A DNA stretch of 64,000 bases from Methanomassiliicoccaceae archaeon UBA472 (lineage in GTDB: Archaea > Thermoplasmatota > Thermoplasmata > Methanomassiliicoccales > UBA472), in NCBI GenBank assembly GCA_002497075.1, contig DAML01000026.1, positions 155,581 through 219,580 on the forward strand. Direction: 5' to 3'. The notes below the pieces were generated by a model. It was not told where the DNA came from and made no database searches. It was given only the letters and a program-made list of their open reading frames with translations. Positions 34,704 to 44,100 of this stretch are shown here, piece after piece; positions within the stretch are counted from its first letter, which is position 1, and each line of letters opens with the position of its first letter. Position numbers and translations under genes: made by a program.

Positions 34704-35354
34704 GTGCACAAGATCACCCATATAAGCATGGAGACCGACGTTCTGGCGGAGAACAGGCATTTGGCAGAGCACAACCATCAGAAGCTTCACGGCTCCGGCG
34801 TTCGCTCGGTGGACGTGATGGGCACTACCGGGGCGGGGAAGACCGCCCTGATCATCAAGCTCTCCAAGCTGCTGATGGCCCGCGGGCTGCGCGTCGCCGC
34901 CATCGCTGGCGACGTAACCGGTCAGGACGATTACGATCGGTTCGAGGCGGCGGGCGTCAGGGCCTTCAACCTCAACACCGGAAAGGAATGCCACCTGGAC
35001 GCGCACTTGCTGGACCATGCCCTGGACCATATCGACCTCAAGGGGTTCGATTTCCTCTTCGTGGAGAACGTGGGCAACCTGGTCTGCCCGGCGGACTTTC
35101 CGCTCGGTACGGACAAGCGCATGGTCGTGATCTCCGTCACGGAAGGAGATGACATGGTGCGCAAGCACCCCATGATCTTCCAGGGGGCGGACGTTGCCGT
35201 CATCAACAAGATGGACCTCGCGGAGTACATGGGCATTGACGTCCTTAGGGTTAAGGCCGATTATCGCAAGTTATCCGGCGGACGGGAGCTGCTGCCGGTG
35301 AGCGAGCGCACCGGGGAAGGCCTGGAAGCCCTGGTGGAAGCGCTGCTGGGCTGA
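34704..35354 (+). CDS. hypB: Hydrogenase/urease nickel incorporation GTPase HypB
   Basis: 216 residues. HypB is a GTPase that delivers nickel to [NiFe]-hydrogenase with HypA. The P-loop is G-T-T-G-A-G-K-T; the metal/dimer site C-H-L-D-A-H is present, the G3 region V-E-N-V-G-N-L-V and the N-K-M-D G4 motif are clear. GTG 34704 matches the family start (H-K-I...); the Shine-Dalgarno GGAGGT (34685-34690) is 13 nt away, longer than usual. There is no His-rich N-terminal nickel store. No other hyp gene is in the window. Confidence 0.93.
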   Translation: MHKITHISMETDVLAENRHLAEHNHQKLHGSGVRSVDVMGTTGAGKTALIIKLSKLLMARGLRVAAIAGDVTGQDDYDRFEAAGVRAFNLNTGKECHLDAHLLDHALDHIDLKGFDFLFVENVGNLVCPADFPLGTDKRMVVISVTEGDDMVRKHPMIFQGADVAVINKMDLAEYMGIDVLRVKADYRKLSGGRELLPVSERTGEGLEALVEALLG

Positions 35355-35397
35355 GCATCAATTCATTTAATAAAGCTCAGCGCCATCCCCGAAGCGC

Positions 35398-36720
35398 ATG
35401 ACCGCGAAGGTGCTGGTTGTCGGCGGAGGGGGGCGGGAGCACGCCATCGTCGAGGCTTTGATCAGGGACGGCGCGACGGTCTACGTCGCAATGAAGAACC
35501 ACAACCCGGGGATCGCCCGTTCGGCCCAAGAGTTCAAGCTGATCAAGGAGACCGACCTGCTCAAGGTCGCCGAGTTCGCCACCTCCTGTGGCGCTGAACT
35601 GGCGGTCATCGGTCCCGAGGCCCCGCTAGAGGTCGGCCTTGCTGACGAGCTGCTGAGGAGGGGCGTCGGATGCGTCGGCCCTTCCCAATCCGCGGCACGG
35701 CTTGAAACATCCAAGCGGTTCGCCCGCCGCCTGCTTAAGAAGCACGCCATCCCCGGGAACGTTGCTTTCGGCACCTTCCAGGACTTTGGATCGGCGAAAT
35801 TGTTCGTTGATGATTTCTCAGGCGAGCTGGTCGTCAAACCGGAAGGGCTCACCGGCGGAAAGGGCGTCAAGGTAGAGGGAGAGCATCTGGAAGGAAAGGA
35901 AGGAGTGCTCTCGTACGTCAAGGAGGTTCTGGACCACAAGATCGGCGGGGCCGGCGTGGTGCTCGAAGAGCGCCTGGTCGGGGAGGAGTTCACCCTGCAG
36001 GCCTTCTGCGATGGACGGAACGTCAGAGGTATGCCCCTGGTGCAGGACCACAAGCGGGCGTACGACGGGGACGTCGGTCCGAACACCGGCGGCATGGGTT
36101 CTTACACCGACGCTGACCACCTGCTGCCGTTCGTGACCGAGGAAGAGCGCCTGAAGGCGCTGGAGATAATGCAGCGCACGGTGCAGGCGATGCGTGATGA
36201 CGGTTCTCCGTACCGTGGCGTCCTCTACGGGCAGTTCATGCTTACCAGGGACGGCCCGAAGGTCATCGAGTTCAACGCCCGATTCGGCGATCCGGAGGCG
36301 ATGAACGTTCTGACGCTGCTCCAGAACGGCTTCCTGGAAGTGTGCCAGGGTGTCGCCGACGGAAAGTTATCAACGGACGTTCCGTTCCTCAGAAAGGCCA
36401 CGGTGTGCAAGTACGTCGTTCCGGCCGGATACGGTACGGAATCCAAGGCCGGGCGGCCGGTCATGGTGAACGAAAAGAAGCTGGCAGCCACTGGTGCCCG
36501 CCTCTACTACGCGGCGGTGGACGAGAAGGACGGCGTTGTATTGACGACATCGTCCCGCACCCTGGGCGTGGTGGGGATGGCCGATTCCATCGAGGAGGCG
36601 GAGGCGATATGCGAGGCCGGGCTCGAGCACGTGCAGGGCGAGATATTCGTCCGTCACGACATTGGAAAGAGGGAGCTGGTGCGCCGAAGGGTGGAGCACA
36701 TGCTCCAGGTCCGGAGCTGA
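35398..36720 (+). CDS. purD: Phosphoribosylamine-glycine ligase
   Basis: 440 residues. Catalyses the second step of purine synthesis, joining phosphoribosylamine and glycine with ATP. The N-terminal V-V-G-G-G-G-R-E-H-A motif, the ATP-grasp segment K-P-E-G-L-T-G-G-K-G-V, and N-T-G-G-M-G and F-N-A-R-F-G-D-P-E motifs are visible. Full length. ATG 35398 lies just after a TATA-like stretch (aatttaataaag region near 35370), consistent with a short or absent leader. No other pur genes are adjacent. Confidence 0.96.
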   Translation: MTAKVLVVGGGGREHAIVEALIRDGATVYVAMKNHNPGIARSAQEFKLIKETDLLKVAEFATSCGAELAVIGPEAPLEVGLADELLRRGVGCVGPSQSAARLETSKRFARRLLKKHAIPGNVAFGTFQDFGSAKLFVDDFSGELVVKPEGLTGGKGVKVEGEHLEGKEGVLSYVKEVLDHKIGGAGVVLEERLVGEEFTLQAFCDGRNVRGMPLVQDHKRAYDGDVGPNTGGMGSYTDADHLLPFVTEEERLKALEIMQRTVQAMRDDGSPYRGVLYGQFMLTRDGPKVIEFNARFGDPEAMNVLTLLQNGFLEVCQGVADGKLSTDVPFLRKATVCKYVVPAGYGTESKAGRPVMVNEKKLAATGARLYYAAVDEKDGVVLTTSSRTLGVVGMADSIEEAEAICEAGLEHVQGEIFVRHDIGKRELVRRRVEHMLQVRS

Positions 36721-36754
36721 GCAAGCTTTTCATATCCCCCGGCAATCTACCCTC

Positions 36755-37372
36755 ATGCAGAACCTGGAGCACATCGCCCAGAGGATACAGGACTCCCTGG
36801 AGGAGAAGGATACCGTCAGGGAGATCGCCATAAAGTCCTCCCGCGCCCTGATCAGAATGTCCAGCGGGGTGGTCCACGGGATGCACAAGGGCATTGACGG
36901 CACCGACGCGCTGGCCGAGGCGATCGACGAGGCGCACAAGCTTAAGAGCGTTCTCGCCGAGCACGTGGAGATCTGGCACTCCGGGATCGTCCAGGACGCC
37001 CTGGTCGAGGTGGCCGAGGCGGCCATCCTGGACGCCCTGGTGAAAGGTCAGGAGCTACCGGACCCGGTACACCTGGGCATGCCTGGGACAGCTTACTTGT
37101 TAGGTATAGCGGACACCATAGGCGAGCTTAGGCGTTTCTCATTGGAATCCTTGCGCAGGGGCGACATCGTCTCGGCCGAGCGGTACCTGGACATCATGGA
37201 GGAGCTGTTCCTGGTCATCATGCGCTTCGATTATCCTGACGCCATCATCTCCATAAGGCGCAAGCAGGACATCGCCCGGTCGGTTTTGGAAAAAACTAGG
37301 GGCGACGTATCCTTGGCGGTCATGAGCGATAGGCTGCACGGCCGCATGGGCGAGCTGGAGAAAAGGTTGTAA
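36755..37372 (+). CDS. Translin family protein
   Basis: 205 residues, entirely helical, matching the archaeal translin/TRAX family (COG2178): I-K-x-S-R-A-L-I near the N-terminus, then R-R-F-S-L-E-S-L-R-R-G-D and F-D-Y-P-D-A-I-I...R-R-K-Q-D-I-A-R-S-x-L-E-K-T-R-G-D near the C-terminus. Translins bind single-stranded nucleic acid; TRAX-type members have RNase activity with acidic residues in this region. The archaeal role is uncertain. ATG 36755 lies 34 nt after purD and the two may be cotranscribed. Confidence 0.82.
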   Translation: MQNLEHIAQRIQDSLEEKDTVREIAIKSSRALIRMSSGVVHGMHKGIDGTDALAEAIDEAHKLKSVLAEHVEIWHSGIVQDALVEVAEAAILDALVKGQELPDPVHLGMPGTAYLLGIADTIGELRRFSLESLRRGDIVSAERYLDIMEELFLVIMRFDYPDAIISIRRKQDIARSVLEKTRGDVSLAVMSDRLHGRMGELEKRL

Positions 37373-37383
37373 GGAAAGGGTTT

Positions 37384-38154
37384 TCAGCGCCTCTTCTTGC
37401 CCTTGGCCGGGCGTCTCCATACGAAGAATATGGTAACGCCTAGCGCCGCGACAAGCACCCAGATCAGGGTGTTGACCCAATCGTAGCCGGGCATCTTGTA
37501 GTAGATGGTCGTCTCGTACACCGACGCCCCGCCCTCGAACGTGACTATCTCGTTATTGGGGTCCAGGACCATGCGCACCTTGTGCTCCCCCGGGGCAAGG
37601 TCCATGGCGGTCCAGTTGTACTGGAACTGGTACGATTCGCCGGCGGCCAGATCTATGGTCGTGCGGTGGAACTCCACCCACGACCCGTCCTGGTATACCT
37701 GCAGGCTGATCGGCACGCCCACGGCGCCTACCTCACCGGTGTTCTCGACAGTGGTGCTCAGCACGATAGGATCGACCACCTTGACCTGGAAGGTGATGGT
37801 GGTCTTCACCGTCTGGCTGACGCTCGCGGAGCTGCACTCTATGGTTATCGTCATCGTCTGGGCCTCGGCCGGCGCGGTCAGGTTGATGTTGAACGTGCCG
37901 TCCGCGGCCGGTTCGACCGTTCCCGGAACGAAGAACGAGCCGTAGGTGTCCCCGGACCCGGTCATGGTGGCCTTGTAGGAATAGTTCCCCACGCCGACCT
38001 CGGCCGGACCGCCGAACATCACCAGGGTGTACATGGTCACACTGTTGGTGGTCACTACCTGAGGACCGTCGATCTCCGCGTACAGCGGATCGTACGTATC
38101 CGCCTGGGCGAAGGGCATCGCGCTCAGCAGCACGAACGCTGCGAGGATGACCAT
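37384..38154 (-). CDS. Secreted CARDB-like protein with C-terminal anchor
   Basis: 256 residues. A signal peptide (hydrophobic to residue 16, ending A-Q-A) precedes two Ig-like strand-rich regions; the second (about 125-215) has the V-x-N-T-G-E-V...G-E-H-K-V-R-M-V-L-D pattern of CARDB domains. A membrane helix (about 225-243) and an extremely basic tail follow. ATG 38154 shares its A with the aglB stop (TGATG), so its translation is coupled to the oligosaccharyltransferase. It may be an accessory subunit or a substrate of AglB; this is inference from context. Confidence 0.75.
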   Translation of the reverse strand: MVILAAFVLLSAMPFAQADTYDPLYAEIDGPQVVTTNSVTMYTLVMFGGPAEVGVGNYSYKATMTGSGDTYGSFFVPGTVEPAADGTFNINLTAPAEAQTMTITIECSSASVSQTVKTTITFQVKVVDPIVLSTTVENTGEVGAVGVPISLQVYQDGSWVEFHRTTIDLAAGESYQFQYNWTAMDLAPGEHKVRMVLDPNNEIVTFEGGASVYETTIYYKMPGYDWVNTLIWVLVAALGVTIFFVWRRPAKGKKRR

Positions 38155-41100
38155 CAGCGCTTTCTTCGTGAGAACACCCCCTTCTGTATACTGAGGACGA
38201 CAAGAACCGCCATCAGGGCCAACGCCAACCCTAGAAGGACCAGGGAGTCCTGACCTAGCGTGGGCATGCTGTCCTCAACGTTCGCACCGGTCACGGCCAG
38301 GCCGTTCACGCCCAGTCCGACGAGGTCCGGCTGGACGTCCAGGGACGCGCGCACCGCCTGGTCGGCAGTGGACAGGGCCACCAGCTGCACGGTGACCGTG
38401 GGGCTGGGGTTCGCCCTCAGGGGAACCATGGACACCTCGACCTCCGAGCTCTTGGTCGCCGAGACCGTCACGGTCATGGAATCGGTCAGGACGGTCTTGT
38501 TGACCAGCTTGACCTCCCAGCCCAGGTCCCGCAATGCCTGCTGGTTGCCTATGGTCAGGGTGTAAGTATCATCCACGTTGCCAGAGTTGGTGACCTCGAC
38601 GGTGTGGATGTAATCCTCACCGTTCGTGGATTCCCCGCCCTGGTATTCCATGCTCAACTCGCGAGCCGGCGCGATGACCGCGTCCAGGCTGACCGAGGAG
38701 ACCGCCGAGGAGTTGGTGATGGACGTCGCGCGCACGATCACCGCGGTGTGCTTCACCAGTATGGTGCTGGAAGGCGTAAGCTGCACGGTCACGGTCTGGC
38801 TGTTGGAGACTCCGTAGCCGAGGGTCACCTCGGTCTGGGAGAACACCACGGTCCATCCAGAGGCGGTCGCGGTGAGGCTGAACGTGTCCTCCACGTTGCC
38901 CTCGTTCACGATCCGGATGGTGTATGTAGCGGTCTCGCCCGCGTTAAGCGTGACCTTCTGCGCGGAATCCCAGGTTACCGAAACGTCCTGCTCGGCCACC
39001 CTCTGCATGTACAATCCCTTGGTGGTGGCGTCACTGAGCGAGACGGTGGCGGCGGCCTGGTAATCGACGGTCATCGAGTTCTCCAGGAGCACGGCCGTGG
39101 CGCTCAGTGCGTAAGAACCGCCGGGCAGATAGATCTCGTAAGCCCCGTCCATGGAACTGGTCACGCTGAGAATCCCGTTCACTCTGACCTCGGACCTCAC
39201 GCCGTCGTCGTTGGCGAACGTGACCCCGGCGAGGCGGAAAGCCTCGACCAGCACGATGTCGTACGTGACATCATCCAGATCGGTAATGGCGAGCTCGCCG
39301 AGATAGGCCCGGGAGCTGCCCTGTCCTAAGGCGTACACGGTGTAGTTGCCCGGGGACAGGTCCACGGAGTAGCTGCCGGTGGCGTTGACCACGAGGTCGC
39401 TGGCGGTGGCCGACATCGCCTGGAACTCGATCCTGGCGGTGGTTGACGAACCGTCGGCAAGCACGCTGCCGCTCACCGTGGCGTTCTCGTAGGACATGAC
39501 TGTGCTGATGGCCACGTTCCGGCGGGAGGTGGACATGGCGAAGTCCATTTCCCCGGTGTACCTGACGTACCTCTGCTCGGTGCCTATGGTCACGATGGTG
39601 GAGTGGTCCACCGACGCCGTGAACGAACCAACGGGCAGATAGACGCTTGCAACGCCAGTATCAGGAGTGGTGACGTTATAGTACGCTCCCGCGCCCTCTA
39701 TGGAGATGACGATGCTCTGTGCCCTCGTTCCGGTCATGGTCGCCTGAATGGTGGCCAGGGCGGCGGAGTTCGCCGCGACGTCCAGGGACATCGGGCCGCT
39801 GACGTCCACCCGGGCGAGCGTGGCATAGTTCAGGGTTCCGTTGGCCACAGTGGCGTACAGGGAGTAGGAGCCTTCCTGCAGATAGAGCGAATAGGTCTGG
39901 CTGGCGGTCATGCTGACCATGTCCGGCCCGTCGAATACCATGCTGGCCGTGCCGCTGGGGCTTACCGCCCCGCTGACCAGGACCCTCTGGACCAGCTCGA
40001 TCTGCAGGGCCACGGGGTCGCTTCCGATGAGCACGCCCAGGTCCAGATCGTTCAGCGACTGGTAGCGCACCGAGGCGTCGCCAGCCGTGACGTTCTGGTC
40101 CACGCTGACCAAGTACGTTCCAGGATAGAGGGTGGCGCTGAAGCTCCCGTCGGCATTGGTGACCGCGCTGGCTTCAACGGCAGACCCGCCGACGGCCTCG
40201 AACCTGACGGTGATTCCGGCCAAAGCCTCGGAGAGAGTACCGGTGACGGTCCTCTCCAGGGCGATAATCTCCAGGTCGGTGGTGACGCTCTGGGCTATGG
40301 ACGGATAGTTCCGAATCACGGTCTCAAAGCCGTCCTTGATCGCGGTCAGGGCGTACGTTCTTCCCGATATCAGCACGAATGAGTATTGCCCGGTGGAACC
40401 GGTGCCTACGGTCACGGTGCGACCATCCTGGTCGGTGACGGTGATCACGACCCCGTTCAATCCCTCGGCGGCGGAGGCGGCGCTGTTGCCATCGGCGTCG
40501 AACCAGGCCTTCCCGCTTATCGTTACGGAAGATGCCAGCTGGAAGGTGGTGGACGTGGAGGAGACCACGTTCACGTCGCCCCAGTAGGCCCTGGTGCCGT
40601 CGCTTATGTACGTAAAGTACAGACCAGAGGGCAGCACGGCCCTGAACTTGCCTTGCGCGTTGCTGACGGCGGTGAGAGTGGCTCCTCCGCTGCGGTCCTG
40701 CAGCACGACGTCGGCCCCGGATATGGCGGCGCTGGAATATTCTACTGTGCCGGAGAGGACCATTCCGTCCTCCAGGACCAGGTCGATGCTGGCGCTGTCG
40801 GTGGCGATGACCTTCTCCAGGAACACCGCCTCCTGGCCGTTCACGGTCGCAGTGGCGTACAGAGAAACGTCGCCTTTGGGGACGACGACCGAATACCTGC
40901 CGCGAGAGTCGCTCTGCACCCAGACGTTGACCAGATCGCCGGAGATGCCGACCATGGCGTTGCTGACGGCATTCCCGTCGTAACTGACCAGTCCGCTCAG
41001 GCGCATGGAGTTGTAGAGCACCAGGTCCTTGGCGAGGGAATCGCCTGCTTTCAGGGTGACGTCGGCGCTCTGTAAGGCGGTTCCGTCAGGGGTCTGTATG

Positions 41101-44100
41101 GTGTAATTTCCTGGCAGCAGCCCCTCGAAGGAGTAAGCACCAGTGGAATCGGTGATGGCCTCGAACACCAGCCCGTTGGTCCTGTCCAGAAGGGATATGG
41201 TCACCTGACCAGCAGCTGTGCCGTCCTCGAGGACGGCGGTGCCGTTCATGATGGCTGGCTCGACGTACAGGTCCTTGGAGACCGGGGAGCCGATCTTGAC
41301 CTCCACGCTGGCGGTGCCGAACACGTGCCCCTGGTACTCGACCGAGATGGTCCCGTACATCGGGCTGATGCCCGCTATCTCGTAACCATCGGCGGTGGAA
41401 GTCGTCTCGGCCCGGAAGCCGTTGGTGGCGTTCTCGAACAGCACGGTCGCTCCGATCAGCGCTTCGTCAGAAGCGGCGGAGTACTTGCCGTTGCCGTCAC
41501 TGTCCAGGAAGACCTGCCCGGTCAGGGAGCCAGCGGATACCACGACGTCCAGGTCGATCAGGTAATCCAGCCGGTCGTCCTTGTCCACGTCGGCCTCCAC
41601 GCGCATGGCCTGATCGTAGGTTATCTCAAGGCTCTCGGTGTGCAACTGCGTCCCGTACAGCATGCGGGAGTCAAGTTCGCCGTAGGAGTATACCAGGGTG
41701 ACGTCTCCGAACGGAGCCAGCACGCTGTAATGTCCATCGGCGTCGGTCTTGACCACCTGATGCGGGATGCCGTACTCATCGAGCACTGTGACCCATATCC
41801 CGGACATGGGCCTTCCGGCGTCAGTTACCGCCGTGCCCTCCACGATCGCCCCATCGTAGTACTGCAGGAAGGTGACCCCGGAGTACAGGCTGGAGGAGGA
41901 TAGGTCCACAGTGCCTATCAGCTCACCGGAGGAGATCCGGTTGTACATGCTGATCGCCTCGTCGTAGGATACAGCGCGCCAGGCGTCGGTGTGGTTGGCC
42001 ACGTCCTCGCTCGGGAAGGGGTTGTAGTAAGCGGTGCGGTACACCAGGCGGAAGTTGCTCATGTTCCAGCCCTGCATGGACGGGAGGTCCTCCAGGCTAC
42101 CGGAGATGCCCGGCAGGCCCTGCTCGGTCTCCCCGACATCGCTGGGGCCGTAGCCCATGAACGCCCGGTAGAGCATGGTGTCGTAGAACGCCTCGGTGTA
42201 CACTATCTCGTAGCTGGTGATGTAATCAGAGGCGGTGACCTCGTCCAGGGGGATCTGGTCCCCGTAGATGTCCACGGCGTAGATGGTGTAATAGTCGTAA
42301 GGGATGTTGTTACCGTCCACGCGTTGGTCCGAAAGCTTCGCCGGTGCGTAGAAGATGTTGTAGGAGGTGGCGGTGAACGGGAACAGCCTGCTGTCCACGG
42401 ACACGTAGCCGATGTCATTGCCGGTGATCTCGCGCACATCGTTGTACAGGGAGACCAGCTGGTCCTTGCTTATCCGGGTGAGCACCTCGCGGGCAGCCAC
42501 GTATTTGGCGTTGGCGGCGCTAAGATCGTCGTCCAGCTCGCCATAGATCGCGGGATTGTTCTTCACCTCGTCCACGTAGTTCGTCGGGTTCATCATTATG
42601 TCCTTGAACCGGACGGTGTCCACGTCGTACTCCGCCATCTTCCCCAGTATTACCTGGCCCTGGGCGGTGTTCCCCTGGACGTCGTTCTCTACGCTGCGGA
42701 CGATGAACAGGGCGATAGCCCCTTCCTCGGTCTGGGTCATTAACAGCGTACCGGCTATATTGTAGCCGTTCTGGAAGTTGTCAGCGACAGCCGGGTGAGC
42801 GCCCTCCTGGATCGCCTCGAACCCGTAGTCCCACCAGGAGACGAAGGCCGGGCGGTCAAGAGTGGCGGCAGTATCGGAGTCCTGGGCGGCGAACCATTTC
42901 CAGGCCGCTGGCCAGTATTCATTAGGCAGGGTGAGGCCGTAGCTGAACGCTCCCAGGTACCAATAGGTCCCGTTCTCCAGGTCGTAATCGTCCGGCCGGA
43001 GAAGATCGGGCATGGCCTGGTATATCTGAGCGTCGTAATCGGTCTTGGTGGTGGACGGTATGCCGGCGTCCATGGCGTACCACACGTTGGGCACCAGTAT
43101 CATCAGGATGATGAACACCGCTCCCAGCACATGCCGGATCTTGACCGAGCTCCTGATGGTCTTCCACAGCCCGCCGTGGTCGGTCCGCAAGCTGCGGACC
43201 ATCTCGTCGAACTTGAGACGGTCGATGATCAGAGCGAGCACCCAGCCCGCCGAGACGGCGAAGGCCGGGGAGGCGTTGAAGACGAACCTGGCGGCCGAGG
43301 ATGCCATATACATGGATATTGCCACCCAGATCACCACGAAGATGAACGAGGGGCTGAGGTTCTTGGGTATCTTCACCACCGCGTAGCCCACGCCGATCAG
43401 CGCCAGCCAGAAAGTGACCATACCAAAGGACATGGCCAAGCTCGAGAAGAGCGGGGCCTGCGCCTCGGAGATGGTGTCGTACAGCTTGCTCTTGACCAGG
43501 TAGCCTTGGCCGGAGAGTATGGTATCCAGCATAGTAGGGTTGAACACGGACAGCAGGGCCATGGCCGCCAAGAGTATGACGGTGAACACCGGAAGCACCA
43601 GGGTCCACGGGTAGTCACGGGTGACCACGAACATCAGGCCGCCTATGACGCCGATGGCGAATAGGAACAGCGGGGTGTCGAACCAAGTGATGATCAGGTC
43701 CAAGCTGAAGTAGGCCGGGGCCATCACCAGGAAGGCGATGCCGAAGAAGGCGGCTATGGAGAACAGCACGCCCATGGAATCGGCGTTACGGAAACGGTCG
43801 ACCAGAAGCTGGACGATGAAGTAGACGAAGACGATTATGAGCAGGTACGTGTACCCGGTCCAAATGAGGCCCACGGCCGCCACGCAGAGACCGCCAAGGA
43901 CGGCGTAGATGAGCGACTGCCGATTGCTGCCCAGGTAGCTTTTGAGACCGGGCATTATGGTCTTGGGGTTCGTCCACTTGGAGACCCAGCGGCTCCCGTT
44001 CACGGACTGCAGCGAGCGCAGCAGGAAGTAGAAGGAGAACACCACGAAGAACAGCACCATGGCGTCGTGGTCGGCGTTGGATAGCACCGTACGTTCTATA

